NCBI GenBank assembly: GCA_934098705.1
Contig: CAKOPC010000004.1
Span: 38,987 to 102,986 of the forward strand
Origin: an uncultured Bacilli bacterium
GTDB lineage: Bacteria > Bacillota_I > Bacilli_A > RF39 > UBA660
Direction of reading: 5' to 3'
Length of the DNA stretch: 64,000 nt
Both the position numbers and the translations under genes were made by a program. The notes under the pieces were generated by a model. That model searched no databases, was not told the origin of the DNA, and worked only from the letters and a program-made list of their open reading frames with translations. The first letter of the stretch is position 1. Every line of letters begins with the position of its first letter. Of the stretch, positions 28,844 to 39,830 are shown in pieces.

Positions 28844-29353
28844 TTAGTTAAAACTTTTTTTATATTTTGGTAAGACAACTTTTATAAATACAAAAAGATT
28901 AAGTATTAATATTATAAAGAAAAATAGTTTTATTATAGTATTTGAAATATTAAATAATAAGATTCCATTCATATCTCCGCCTCCTACAAAATTATATAGT
29001 ATTGTTAAGTATAAAGGGTCAAGTAAAAGTAAGATAAGGGTTGTATAATAAAAAATAGTTTTTAGATATTTACTTTTTAGTTTTACAATTTTATTTATTA
29101 ATAAAACAAGAATATAAGATGTTATAAAAGTACTTAAAAAACCTACAACACAAAATATAGCAAGATTAAAATTAGAAAGGTTTGCATCATTAATTACAAT
29201 TTGTACTCCTAAAGTAGATAGTTTTATTTTTTTAAATACACCATATGATAAAGCCACTAATAAATGACTTCCTTCATGTATAACATAATAGATTAAAACA
29301 GCTACTATTAGGCTTATCCATTTTCTTATATTTGTTTCTATTTTATCTTTCAC
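28844..29353 (-). CDS. Membrane zinc metalloprotease-like protein (HExxH)
   Basis: A 169-residue protein with four or five membrane segments. HEGSH (about residues 26-30) lies within a hydrophobic helix, as in site-2 protease/M50 and DUF3267 proteins. The second Asp motif of true M50 proteases is not obvious, so activity is unsure. It precedes the HEPN-like gene by nine bases on the same strand, and the two may form an operon. Confidence 0.55.
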   Translation of the reverse strand: MKDKIETNIRKWISLIVAVLIYYVIHEGSHLLVALSYGVFKKIKLSTLGVQIVINDANLSNFNLAIFCVVGFLSTFITSYILVLLINKIVKLKSKYLKTIFYYTTLILLLLDPLYLTILYNFVGGGDMNGILLFNISNTIIKLFFFIILILNLFVFIKVVLPKYKKSFN

Positions 29354-29499
29354 AAAAACACCTCTTCTTAAGTATATATTATTTTTTTATAGCTTGCAAA
29401 CTTAATTTTTTGTATTATTTTTAATATTTTGTCATATAAAACAATTTTTAGTAATACTTATAATTGAAGTGTTATAAATAAAATTATTTTTGATAATCA

Positions 29500-29715
29500 T
29501 TATATGAATAAAAGTATAATTTTACTTATAATATTACAGATTATTATTTTTGCAACACCTTTAAGAAATATTTTTAATATTGTTAGTTTAAATATATTAC
29601 AGGTACTACATTCTCCTTTTTTAACATTAAAACTTATATTGTCAACATTCTTAGTAAGATTTGACTTACTGCCATAATATTTTTGTATATTTTTAACTTC
29701 TAATACATTTTCTAT
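29500..29715 (-). pseudogene. Remnant of an ABC transporter ATPase
   Basis: After a good GGGAGG site the minus strand reads ATA-GAA-AAT-GTA and continues as ENVLEVKNIQKYYG, then NVDNISFNVKKGE. This is the first 35 residues of a BceA/LolD-type ATPase, up to just before the Walker A loop. The next 36 residues (NIFKLTILKIF and a hydrophobic tail) do not continue the ATPase and end at TAA. The gene has lost its P-loop and its ATG, so it is dead, most likely through an internal deletion. The remaining part of the 29354-29800 gap shows only AT-rich sequence. Confidence 0.6.
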
Positions 29716-29751
29716 ATAAATCCTCCCTTTTGTAATATAACTTTTTTAAAA

Positions 29752-29782
29752 CAAAAAAAATGTAGACATAAATCTACATATT
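29752..29782 (-). terminator. Terminator of the polysaccharide deacetylase gene
   Basis: ATGTAGA and TCTACAT with a 6-base loop, followed by eight T on the minus strand. Confidence 0.8.
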
Positions 29783-29800
29783 TAAAATAGTAAAATTTTT

Positions 29801-31159
29801 TTAATTAGCAACATAATGATGTACTTCTTTAGTATCTTTAGTAATTTTAGAAAATTCATAACCATTATTAAGTCCATAGTCTATAATACATTCTAAAGAT
29901 GTAATAGAGGATGTTTTACCACTATAATCATGCATAAGTACAACATTTTCTCCTTTACCTAATCTTTTCTTTACATTATTACATATTTTATTACCATCAT
30001 TACTTGCTGTATCACTTGACCCTACATTCCAGTCAAAATAATGGTACCCTCTTCTTTTTACTTCATCTGTTAAATAACTCATAATACCTATATTATAGTT
30101 TTTAGATATAGTGTTACTACTACCTCCAGGAAATCTTATTATATAAGGTTTTTCTTTTGTTATATTATATACTTTATCACTTATTTTATTTAAGTCATCA
30201 AAATATGTCTTACTACTTTTATAAATACTATAATTATGAGTATAAGAATGTAATCCTATTGTATGTCCTTCATCATATGCCCTTTTTATTATATTATCTA
30301 AATTTTCTCTACCTATAACAAAAAAGGTTGCTTTTATATTATATTTTTTTAATATATCTAATACTTTAGGTGTTATATCATAACTTGGTCCATCATCAAA
30401 TGTTAAATAAATAGTTCCTTGTTTATCTATTACTTCTACCTGTTTTACTTTAGTTGTTTTATTATTTTTAGAATCACTAACTTCGTATTTTATTTCATAT
30501 ATTCCTTTTTTATTTGTATCAACATTTCCTACTTTTATAACTTTATCTGTTATATCACCATCACAATTATCTATAGCGGTATAATTATCTTTATAATTTA
30601 CTCCTAAATAAGCCTTATCATTATTTAATACATTTATAACTGGAGGTGTTTTATCATCTACTATTAAATTTCTTTCTACTTTTGTTTTATTTGAACTTTT
30701 ATCAACTGCTTCATATATAACTTTATTATTTTCTTTATCTATTTTTATATTTACTTTTATATCATCTTTATCATAATTATCACTTACATTTATACCATCT
30801 TCCACATATTTTTCATAACTACATATAGTTTTTGGATTATCACCCTTTATAGATATAACTGGTGGTATATTATCTATAACATTTATAGTTCTTTCTATAG
30901 TTTTACCTTTATAATTATATTTAACCTTATAGATGCCTAACTTTTTATTATTAATATTATTTTCTATTAATACTATATCTTTTTTACCTATATCTATTAT
31001 TTTTATACCTTTTTCTTTATAATTATTAAATACATTTAAGGTAACAGTTTTTTTACCATTAAGTTTAATATATGGATTAAAATATAAATATATAAATGCT
31101 GTTATTATTATAAATATAGTAACTATTAAAATTATTATTACAGTACTTCTTTTTTTCAT
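29801..31159 (-). CDS. Membrane-anchored polysaccharide deacetylase with Ig-like repeats
   Basis: A 452-residue protein. An N-terminal membrane span (residues 6-27) is followed by three bacterial Ig-like (DUF5011-type) domains, each with PPVISI/PPVINV and a YxDGINVSDNYD-like strand. The NodB catalytic domain (from about residue 250) has YLTFDDGPS (metal-binding Asp pair), HTIGLHSYTHNY (the two His ligands) and IRFPGGSSN. It probably removes N-acetyl groups from peptidoglycan or a wall polysaccharide outside the cell, giving lysozyme resistance. Confidence 0.88.
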   Translation of the reverse strand: MKKRSTVIIILIVTIFIIITAFIYLYFNPYIKLNGKKTVTLNVFNNYKEKGIKIIDIGKKDIVLIENNINNKKLGIYKVKYNYKGKTIERTINVIDNIPPVISIKGDNPKTICSYEKYVEDGINVSDNYDKDDIKVNIKIDKENNKVIYEAVDKSSNKTKVERNLIVDDKTPPVINVLNNDKAYLGVNYKDNYTAIDNCDGDITDKVIKVGNVDTNKKGIYEIKYEVSDSKNNKTTKVKQVEVIDKQGTIYLTFDDGPSYDITPKVLDILKKYNIKATFFVIGRENLDNIIKRAYDEGHTIGLHSYTHNYSIYKSSKTYFDDLNKISDKVYNITKEKPYIIRFPGGSSNTISKNYNIGIMSYLTDEVKRRGYHYFDWNVGSSDTASNDGNKICNNVKKRLGKGENVVLMHDYSGKTSSITSLECIIDYGLNNGYEFSKITKDTKEVHHYVAN

Positions 31160-31195
31160 TATTACCTCTATCTATATATATTATATAATAAAAAA

Positions 31196-31831
31196 TTATA
31201 TTTGACTTGATAATTTTATTATTTTATAAAGTTTTACATGTTTATCATTAAATGATTTATCTAAACTTTCTACAAGTTCATTATATACTTTATCTTTATT
31301 ATTATTTATTTTATTAAAGTATTCAAAGTAGTAATAGTTTAGTTTATCTATTTTATTAGTATTATATAAGACATTTAATTCTTTTAAAAGTTCTTGTTTT
31401 ATTTGCTTTTCTTCTCTTGTTAAATTACTATATTTTATATTTTTATTTCCTATTATTTCGTATTCTATATTAGTTTTGGTTATTCTACTACCTAATCTTA
31501 TTATTTCATCTTCTTCCTCTATTAACATACGTGATATAAGTTTATTATTACCTTCTTCATCAAATAGTACTGCTACTATAATAGAATCATTTGTAAAAAG
31601 AGTTAAATATTTATATTTTTTATAGTTTACATCTTCACTTTTTTCATATATTTTCGATAAGAAGTTTTTATCTATTTTTATATTTTTAGTTATTATATCT
31701 TTCATTAATTTATTATTTATTTTATAAAGTGGCATTTTTCTTATGTATTTTATATTATCATTATTATCCCATTCAAAATACTCTATCAATTCTTTATTTA
31801 AATTTAAAACTATATCATATATATATATCAT
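31196..31831 (-). CDS. DUF3603-like cytoplasmic protein
   Basis: A 211-residue protein beginning MIYIYDIVLNLN, then YFEW and MPLYKI, which resembles the start of DUF3603 proteins of Bacillota. The start is set at this Met because AAGGAG lies at the right distance; an earlier in-frame ATG adds 11 residues without a site. The function of the family is not known. Confidence 0.5.
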   Translation of the reverse strand: MIYIYDIVLNLNKELIEYFEWDNNDNIKYIRKMPLYKINNKLMKDIITKNIKIDKNFLSKIYEKSEDVNYKKYKYLTLFTNDSIIVAVLFDEEGNNKLISRMLIEEEDEIIRLGSRITKTNIEYEIIGNKNIKYSNLTREEKQIKQELLKELNVLYNTNKIDKLNYYYFEYFNKINNNKDKVYNELVESLDKSFNDKHVKLYKIIKLSSQI

Positions 31832-31928
31832 AACTTTATCTCCTTGTATTAATAGTATATACAAAAGTTTATATTTTATATTTTATATTTCATTTTTTCA
31901 TATATTTATAGTGGAGGATTGATATTTT

Positions 31929-32738
31929 ATGAATTTTTTAAATCTTATAAAAATTTTATTATATGGCGTTATAGAGGGTATTACTGAGTGGTTACCAATA
32001 AGTAGTACAGGACATTTAATACTTCTTGAAAAGTTTTTAAATTTTAACATGAGTCATAGTTTTATGGAAATGTTTAGAGTTGTTATTCAGTTTGGTGCTA
32101 TACTTGCTGTTATTATTTTATATTTTAATGATTTAAATATTTTTACAAAAGATAAAAGTAAAAGGTCTAAAAATATTTCTTTATGGATTAAAGTTATTAT
32201 ATCTTGTATTCCTGCTGGTATATTAGGTATTTTACTTGATGATATATTTGATAAGTATTTGTATAATTATGTAACTGTTTGTATTGCTTTAATAGTATAT
32301 GGTATTTTATTTATTGTACTTGAAAAAAGAAAGAAGTATTGTAATTTTAAAGTTACAAGTGTTGATTCTTTAGATATGATAACTTGCCTTAAACTTGGGC
32401 TTTTTCAATCTCTTGCCCTTATTCCTGGAACATCAAGAAGTGGTGCTACCATAACTGGGGGTATAATTTTAAATGTTAAAAGAGATGTTACTTGTAAGTT
32501 TACATTTTTTATGGCAATACCAGTAATGCTTGGGGCAAGTCTTTTAAAGCTTGTAAAGTTTGGGTTTACATTTCAAAAGATAGAGGTAGTTGTTTTGCTT
32601 ATTGGCTGTTTAACATCTCTTTTAGTATCTATATTTGCTATCAAATTTTTAATAAATTATGTAAAAAAACATAATTTTATAAGTTTTGGCTTTTACAGAA
32701 TCATTTTAGGTGTTATTATATTATTATATTTTTTATAG
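31929..32738 (+). CDS. uppP: Undecaprenyl-diphosphate phosphatase UppP (BacA)
   Basis: This integral membrane enzyme removes a phosphate from undecaprenyl pyrophosphate, recycling the lipid carrier for wall synthesis, and gives bacitracin resistance. Signature motifs are present: GVIEGITEWLPISSTGHLIL (E-rich box) and LIPGTSRSGATITGG (the PGxSRSG box). At 269 residues with about eight spans it is full length. It is followed within 16 bases by uppS. Confidence 0.95.
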   Translation: MNFLNLIKILLYGVIEGITEWLPISSTGHLILLEKFLNFNMSHSFMEMFRVVIQFGAILAVIILYFNDLNIFTKDKSKRSKNISLWIKVIISCIPAGILGILLDDIFDKYLYNYVTVCIALIVYGILFIVLEKRKKYCNFKVTSVDSLDMITCLKLGLFQSLALIPGTSRSGATITGGIILNVKRDVTCKFTFFMAIPVMLGASLLKLVKFGFTFQKIEVVVLLIGCLTSLLVSIFAIKFLINYVKKHNFISFGFYRIILGVIILLYFL

Positions 32739-32753
32739 ATGAAGGAGAATTTT

Positions 32754-33473
32754 ATGAATATAGATAACAATTTAAAAATACCAAATCACGTTGCTATAAT
32801 TATGGATGGCAATGGTAGATGGGCTAAAGAAAGAGGTCTTTCAAGAAGCATGGGACATAATGAAGGATTTAAAAACCTTAAAACTTTAGCAAAGCATATT
32901 TTTAAAAGTGGTGTTAAGGTGTTAAGTGTTTATGCCTTTTCAGTTGATAATTTTAAAAGAAGTAAAGAAGAAGTTGACTTTTTAATGAATCTTTTTGTTA
33001 CAAGATTTAAAGAATTAAAAAAACTTGATAATGTAAAAATAGTATTTTCTGGCATTAGAAAAAGTCCTCTTCCAGATAATGTTATAAAGGTTATTAATAC
33101 TTTGGAAGAAGAAACCAAGGATAATACTGGTTATATATTTAACATTTGTATAAATTATGGTGGTACTTATGAAATTTTAGATGCTTGTAAAAAAATTGCG
33201 GTAGATTATAAGGAAAATAATATTGATCTTGATAGTATGCTTCCAGATGATTTTTATAAGTATTTATATAATGACTTACCTCCTATAGACTTTTTAATTA
33301 GAACAAGTGGTGAAGAAAGAATAAGTAACTTTATGTTATATCAGTTATCTTATGCTGAAATGTATTTTCCAAAGATATATTTTCCTGATTTTGATAATAA
33401 AGAGTTCGACAATGCTATTTTAGCATATAATAAAAGGGATAGAAGGTTTGGAAAAATTAATTATAACAAGTAA
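32754..33473 (+). CDS. uppS: Isoprenyl transferase (undecaprenyl diphosphate synthase)
   Basis: A cis-prenyltransferase making undecaprenyl diphosphate from FPP and IPP. Motifs: VAIIMDGNGRWA with the catalytic Asp, RSMGHNEGFKNL, VYAFSVDNFKRS and DFLIRTSGEERISNFM. The start is the second ATG, because AAGGAG lies seven bases upstream of it; the first ATG precedes that site. Together with uppP this is a two-gene operon for making and recycling the wall lipid carrier. Confidence 0.94.
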   Translation: MNIDNNLKIPNHVAIIMDGNGRWAKERGLSRSMGHNEGFKNLKTLAKHIFKSGVKVLSVYAFSVDNFKRSKEEVDFLMNLFVTRFKELKKLDNVKIVFSGIRKSPLPDNVIKVINTLEEETKDNTGYIFNICINYGGTYEILDACKKIAVDYKENNIDLDSMLPDDFYKYLYNDLPPIDFLIRTSGEERISNFMLYQLSYAEMYFPKIYFPDFDNKEFDNAILAYNKRDRRFGKINYNK

Positions 33474-33539
33474 TAATTTGACTTTAACATGTTTTTTTGA
33501 TATAATTTTATCTGTTTTCCAATTCTAGGGAGGATTTTT

Positions 33540-34013
33540 ATGAATAATTTATATTATGAAGTAAGGGTTAGTGAACTTGAAGAAAAGTTAAAGAAAAAAA
33601 ACGATTTATTAAGCACAATTAGACAGATTAAGAACAATTTAACTTTAAAAAAGGCTTTTTTAACACTTGCTACTTTAACAATATCTTCCGCTATTTGTTT
33701 ATGTTCATCTTTATTTAATCCCCATCCTAATTTTATTATGACAACTCTTATAACAACTTGTTTTACTAGTTCTTATTATCTTGGAACAACTAGAAGAGCA
33801 AGACGTTTTTTAAGAAGTTCTAATGAAGGAAAAATAAAGCAAGATATTGCAAAACTTAAGGAAAGGATGGATTCCTACAAAGAGTTAGATAATAAACTTT
33901 GTAATAATAAAGAAAAGATAAAAGACGATAAATTTTATAATAATGTTATTATTAATAATTATTATAATGATATAAAAAAAGATAAAGTAATGCAAAGAGT
34001 ATTAAAAAAATAA
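33540..34013 (+). CDS. Two-span membrane protein with flanking coiled coils, unknown
   Basis: The 157-residue protein has a charged helical start (residues 1-35), two membrane segments (about 38-82, AFLTLATLTISSAICL and FIMTTLITTCFTSSYYL), then a charged helical tail. It follows uppS with its own GGGAGG site. No family is recognised. Confidence 0.5.
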   Translation: MNNLYYEVRVSELEEKLKKKNDLLSTIRQIKNNLTLKKAFLTLATLTISSAICLCSSLFNPHPNFIMTTLITTCFTSSYYLGTTRRARRFLRSSNEGKIKQDIAKLKERMDSYKELDNKLCNNKEKIKDDKFYNNVIINNYYNDIKKDKVMQRVLKK

Positions 34014-34043
34014 AAGTTCCATACAGGAAACTTTTATTTTTTT
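34004..34043. terminator. Bidirectional terminator between convergent genes
   Basis: AAAATAAAAGTTCC pairs with GGAAACTTTTATTTT (one bulged A), with T-runs in both directions. Confidence 0.8.
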
Positions 34044-34759
34044 AGGTAATCAATTAACTTTCTTACAAGTGATTTATCAGTATTTAATTTATTTATTTCA
34101 TTTTGTAATTGTTTTGGTAAGTCTTTTTTACTTACAACAATTCTATCATATAACTTGTTTTCGTTTTGATTTAGAACTTCTTTTATATTAGAAATATCTA
34201 ATATATATTTAATAGTATCTTCATTATTTTTATAATTTAAGTAGAACATAGCGGGTAAAAATATTAAAGTACCATCTTTTGTTAAACTTACATAAAAAGG
34301 AGAATTTATAGATTCTATATTAACTTTAGTATAAGATGAATCATTATCTTTATCCATATTACTTATTGCTTTTCTTATATTATTTAATGTTACAAAATCT
34401 TCATTTTGATAAGTCTTATTTTTAAATATTTGCTTTATATCTTTTAATATATCTACCCTTTTTTTAGAATAAGTATAATTTTTAGAAAAGACTTCTTCAT
34501 ACTTTTCTTTATTTAGTTTCTTATCTGTAAAAAAGTATAATGCTTCATTAATTTTAGAATACTGTACTAAATAAAATTTTACATCTTTATTACTTTTTAA
34601 TATTTCATCTATACATATCTTTTCAAAATATTCATTTACATTAGATATTTTAGTGATATTAGAACAACCAATATAATCTTTATCAAAAATGTTATTGCTA
34701 TAAATTATATTTCTATTTAATATTTTTACACCCTTCTTATTTATATTTTCTTGATACAT
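34034..34759 (-). CDS. Hypothetical cytoplasmic protein
   Basis: A 241-residue Lys/Asn-rich protein with no signal peptide and no membrane span. It contains IESINSPFYVSLTKDGTLIF and a charged C-terminus. I do not recognise a family. It stands alone, convergent with the membrane protein gene on its downstream side. Confidence 0.5.
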   Translation of the reverse strand: MYQENINKKGVKILNRNIIYSNNIFDKDYIGCSNITKISNVNEYFEKICIDEILKSNKDVKFYLVQYSKINEALYFFTDKKLNKEKYEEVFSKNYTYSKKRVDILKDIKQIFKNKTYQNEDFVTLNNIRKAISNMDKDNDSSYTKVNIESINSPFYVSLTKDGTLIFLPAMFYLNYKNNEDTIKYILDISNIKEVLNQNENKLYDRIVVSKKDLPKQLQNEINKLNTDKSLVRKLIDYLKK

Positions 34760-34877
34760 AAAACCACCTCTTAAGTTATGTATAATACAACAAAATTATC
34801 TTTTTTACAAGATATTTAACATATTAATATAGTTTTATATTTAGCAAACCACTCAAACTAGAATTAAGTTTTACCAT

Positions 34878-35669
34878 TTATTCAACATTAACACCTTTTT
34901 GTAATGATTTTAATCCTATAAAATAGATGATTATAGTAAATATTAAGTATAAGGTTATTACAAAGTAAATTAATAATTTTATACTATTTATATTTATAAC
35001 ATCATTTGTTTTTATTAAGTTCATAATATTACTATCAAATAATCCTAAAACATAGATAACTAATAACATAATAATAGCAGTTATTATATACATAAGAAAA
35101 CCATATATAAAGGAATAAAGGATTTTATTTGTATATTTTTTATGTCCTAAAATTATTCCAGTATCCCCAATTATAAGAATATAGATAAGTTCTATTAGTA
35201 TTAGTAATGCCACTACAGAAAGTAAAGATGTAACACTTGTGTCATATATTATTGCAGTAAGGTTTAAAAAGTTTCTTAAGATACTTATAAATTCCTTAGA
35301 ATATAAACATATAAATAGACATATTAAAGATACTACTATAGTTGTTGTTGCAACAATAACTGATGATAATATTTTTGATGTATATATATTAAATTTAGAA
35401 ACTGGCAGTGTATGTGTTAAGTATGATTCATCTTTATAAAGATTTCTTGTAAATCTAATCCATGATCTTGTTATAGTATTTATAAGAGCACTTACTAACA
35501 TACTTATACAACAAGATAATGTTATATTTTTTAATACTGTAAATAATAATGAATTATTAATACTACCAAATATTCTTGTTAATATTGCGAAAATAAATGC
35601 TAATATATAAAATACTATAATTAATTTATATATCCACTTTAAATCATATTTTAATAACTTATTTAACAT
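34878..35669 (-). CDS. ABC-2-type membrane permease
   Basis: The 263-residue protein has six membrane segments and an N-terminal cytoplasmic MLNKLLKYDLKWIYK, as in ABC-2 permeases of YtrC/YtrF or lantibiotic-immunity type. RNLYKDESYLTHTLPVSK is a typical cytoplasmic loop of this group. It overlaps the ATPase gene by seven bases and is the third gene of a GntR-ATPase-permease operon. Confidence 0.82.
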   Translation of the reverse strand: MLNKLLKYDLKWIYKLIIVFYILAFIFAILTRIFGSINNSLLFTVLKNITLSCCISMLVSALINTITRSWIRFTRNLYKDESYLTHTLPVSKFNIYTSKILSSVIVATTTIVVSLICLFICLYSKEFISILRNFLNLTAIIYDTSVTSLLSVVALLILIELIYILIIGDTGIILGHKKYTNKILYSFIYGFLMYIITAIIMLLVIYVLGLFDSNIMNLIKTNDVININSIKLLIYFVITLYLIFTIIIYFIGLKSLQKGVNVE

Positions 35670-36358
35670 TTAAATAACCTCCTAAAAACTTCATCTATAC
35701 TTGTATTTTCTTCTTCTCTTAATTCATCAGCACTTTTAGATAATATAACTTTACCTTTATCTATAAATATAACATCATCTAATATTCTTTCTATGTCTTG
35801 TATTAAATGAGTTGAAATTATAACTGTTGCTCCAGTATTAAAGTTTGTTAAGATGGTATCAAGTATATAATCTCTTGTTGCGGGATCTACTCCTCCTAAA
35901 GGTTCATCTAAAATATAAATATCACAACATCTTGACATTACAAGTATTAATTGTACTTTTTCTTGCATACCTTTTGACATTTCTTTTAATCTCATTTCTA
36001 CATCAAGGTCTAAATCCTTTAAAAGTTTTAAGGCTTTAGAACTATCAAAGTTGTCATAAAAGGTTTCAAAGTATTTTATAACATCTAAAACCTTCATATC
36101 TTTATCTAAGTATGTTCTCTCTGGTAAATAAGAAATCATTTTTTTAGTTTCTATACAAGGTTTCATACCATTAATTAATACTTCTCCACTATCTACAGTT
36201 AAAAGATCATTTATAAGTTTTATAATAGTTGTTTTACCCATACCATTTTTTCCAAGTAAACCAACTATCCTACCCTTTGGTATTTTAAAGGTTACTTCTT
36301 TTAATACTTTATTTTTGCCATAACTTTTGTAAACATTTTTAAACTCAATAAGTTCCAT
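35663..36358 (-). CDS. ABC transporter ATPase (YtrB-like)
   Basis: A 231-residue ATPase with Walker A LLGKNGMGKTT, a degenerate signature MSKGMQEKVQL in place of LSGGQ, Walker B CDIYILDEPLGGVD and H-loop ISTHL. The modified signature is usual for the ytrA-type group. It pairs with the permease next door. The start codon ATG shares its last bases with the regulator stop. Confidence 0.9.
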   Translation of the reverse strand: MELIEFKNVYKSYGKNKVLKEVTFKIPKGRIVGLLGKNGMGKTTIIKLINDLLTVDSGEVLINGMKPCIETKKMISYLPERTYLDKDMKVLDVIKYFETFYDNFDSSKALKLLKDLDLDVEMRLKEMSKGMQEKVQLILVMSRCCDIYILDEPLGGVDPATRDYILDTILTNFNTGATVIISTHLIQDIERILDDVIFIDKGKVILSKSADELREEENTSIDEVFRRLFKC

Positions 36359-36720
36359 TATAATCTCCCTTCATCATTTATATATTTTATTATATCTTCT
36401 TTTGTAAAACCAATATTTAGCATATCGTTTATGTAAGTTTTTGTTAAGGTTTTTGCATAAGCATTTCTTACATTTCCAATTAGTTTTTTATTATCAGTTA
36501 CATATTTACCATTAGTTCTTTCAGTATAGATAAGTCCTTCCCTTTCAAGTTCCATAAGAGCTTTTTGCATAGTATTAGGATTAACTTTTATGTCTTGTGC
36601 AAAATCTCTTACCGATGATAATTTACTGCCTGATTTTATTTTACCTGAAATAATATCTAATTTTATTAATTCAACAAGTTGTATATAAATTGGTCTTTCA
36701 TTATCAAATTTATAGTTCAT
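36358..36720 (-). CDS. GntR-family regulator, YtrA type
   Basis: A 120-residue regulator with an N-terminal winged helix: PIYIQLVELIKLDIISGKIK, then LSSVRDFAQDIKVNPNTMQK and ELEREGLIYTERTNGKYV. The short 40-residue tail is typical of the YtrA subfamily, which represses adjacent ABC transporters and often answers to wall-active antibiotics. It is the first gene of the operon and has a palindromic site upstream. Confidence 0.9.
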   Translation of the reverse strand: MNYKFDNERPIYIQLVELIKLDIISGKIKSGSKLSSVRDFAQDIKVNPNTMQKALMELEREGLIYTERTNGKYVTDNKKLIGNVRNAYAKTLTKTYINDMLNIGFTKEDIIKYINDEGRL

Positions 36721-36734
36721 TACATCACTTCCAC

Positions 36735-36754
36735 TGTATTACTTGATTAATACA
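36735..36754. promoter_or_regulatory. Likely YtrA-type operator
   Basis: TGTATTA (36735-36741) and TAATACA (36748-36754) are perfect 7-base arms with a 6-base spacer, 15 bases upstream of the GntR gene. GTAYTA-like palindromes are typical of this regulator group. Confidence 0.6.
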
Positions 36755-36841
36755 ATAATACTTTTTTTTAATAGATTTGTCAATATATTATAGATATTTA
36801 TTTTATTTGCTTGGGATTTTTAACTTTTTTATAAAAAAATA

Positions 36842-36870
36842 TTGATTTTTTAAAATAAAAATGATAAGAT
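36842..36870 (+). promoter_or_regulatory. Promoter of tRNA-Gly
   Basis: TTGATT (36842-36847), 17-base spacer, TAAGAT (36865-36870). The tRNA begins 15 bases downstream. Confidence 0.5.
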
Positions 36871-36884
36871 AATTATACATTGAT

Positions 36885-36959
36885 GCAGATGTGGTTCAAT
36901 GGTTAGAACATGGCCTTGCCAAGGCTAGGATGCGGGTTCGATTCCCGTCATTTGCTCCA
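36885..36959 (+). tRNA. tRNA-Gly (anticodon GCC)
   Basis: Complete cloverleaf with acceptor GCAGATG/CATTTGC, anticodon loop TTGCCAA (anticodon GCC, codon GGC), T arm GCGGG-TTCGATT-CCCGT and encoded CCA. It is the last clearly chromosomal gene before the accessory region. Confidence 0.94.
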
Positions 36960-37003
36960 TTGACGAATCTGTTCGAACTATTTAGTTTGAACTTGATATA
37001 TAG

Positions 37004-37029
37004 AATCAATCGAAAGATTGATTTTTTTG
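37004..37029 (+). terminator. Terminator of tRNA-Gly
   Basis: AATCAATC-GAAA-GATTGATT followed by TTTTTT. A second imperfect inverted repeat, GTTCGAAC/GTTTGAAC, lies just upstream at 36971-36992. Confidence 0.75.
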
Positions 37030-37069
37030 TATCTTACAAAGAAATCATCCTAAAGAAAGGATGGTGTTT

Positions 37070-37345
37070 ATGATTAATATTATCAAACAAGAAATACCTA
37101 TTGATGAATCGCTTAAAAAGAAATTAGAGTTTATTTGTGATTTTTGTAATACTACTCCTACATTTATAAATGGAAGTATTAGAAAAATTGATAAATCTAA
37201 TTTGGCTTATGTTGAACCTCACAAAGTAATTATCAATAATATAATGTTTCTTGTTTTTAATTATTCTAATGATGTTTATATCAAAAACTTTGGTAATAAA
37301 ATTAAAATCAATGAATTAGAAAATTATTTAAAGCGTACCAACTAG
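37070..37345 (+). CDS. Small protein, unknown
   Basis: 91 residues with MINIIKQEIPIDESLKKKLE at the start and CDFCNTTPTFI, which holds a Cys pair. The start is the second of two in-frame ATGs, because AAGGATGG lies about eight bases upstream of it. It is followed by a strong terminator. No family recognised; it may be the first gene of the accessory region. Confidence 0.45.
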   Translation: MINIIKQEIPIDESLKKKLEFICDFCNTTPTFINGSIRKIDKSNLAYVEPHKVIINNIMFLVFNYSNDVYIKNFGNKIKINELENYLKRTN

Positions 37346-37404
37346 TAAATTTGTCGAAAATAGTTTATAATTAAATTAGAAAAACTTATATCTGATTTAT
37401 TTAT

Positions 37405-37452
37405 GGGCGAAGTAGTACAAATAAGCCTAGTTGTACTGCTTCGCTCTTTTTT
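37405..37452 (+). terminator. Strong terminator upstream of the serine recombinase
   Basis: GCGAAGTAGTACAA and TTGTACTGCTTCGC form a 14-base stem with one G-T pair, followed by TCTTTTTT. It lies between the 91-residue gene and the recombinase start, so the recombinase must either have a promoter within the hairpin region or be read by antitermination. Confidence 0.8.
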
Positions 37453-37472
37453 AGTAAAGGAGATGATGATAA

Positions 37473-39395
<1,923 letters not shown>

Positions 39396-39399
39396 AATG

Positions 39400-39620
39400 C
39401 GTGGCACGTTTTGTTGTATAGCAATGAAAGTGGCGATAGCATTTTATAAGACTTATGTAATTTTGTTTTATTACGAAGTTTTAAAACATTATGGAATAAG
39501 TCATAAAAGGGTTCTAGGGAATCCCTAGCCCACGAGGTTATTTTGTTAGTATGACAAAATACCTAGGGGGTTAAATATTTTGGCTTTGACAAAATATATC
39601 TCTAAAAAACAAAGGAGTTG
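39400..39620 (+). other. Candidate oriT region of the MobV element
   Basis: The 232-base gap before the relaxase operon is rich in inverted repeats: CTAGGGAATCCCTAG, TATTTTGT/ACAAAATA around 39540-39563, and GACTTAT/ATAAGTC about 50 bases apart. MobV relaxases are usually preceded by their oriT in this position. The nick site cannot be named. Confidence 0.45.
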
Positions 39621-39627
39621 ATTATTT

Positions 39628-39828
39628 ATGAAGAAAGAATTTTATAACTTAAAATATGGAAAATGTAAATTATTAGATGAGAAAAAAGACTTATATTTAG
39701 TGTATGCCGAAAACTGTGAACTACATTATATTGTTTGTACCTATATTGATAATATGGGAACTATGATGGGTCAAGAATTTTTTGAAACACTAAATCAAGC
39801 CAAATTATATTTTAATAAAGGAGCGTGA
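39628..39828 (+). CDS. Small protein preceding the MobV relaxase
   Basis: 66 residues, beginning MKKEFYNLKYGKCKLLDEKK and containing CELHYIVCTYID. It has AAAGGAG upstream and ends with TGA just before the relaxase start. No family is recognised; it may be a mobilization accessory. Confidence 0.5.
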   Translation: MKKEFYNLKYGKCKLLDEKKDLYLVYAENCELHYIVCTYIDNMGTMMGQEFFETLNQAKLYFNKGA

Positions 39829-39830
39829 TT

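Noticed and set aside
36885..37345. Integration of the serine-recombinase element into the tRNA-Gly 3' end.
   Set aside because: No second copy of the tRNA end was found further on, and large serine recombinases rarely use tRNA genes. The element's borders remain unknown.
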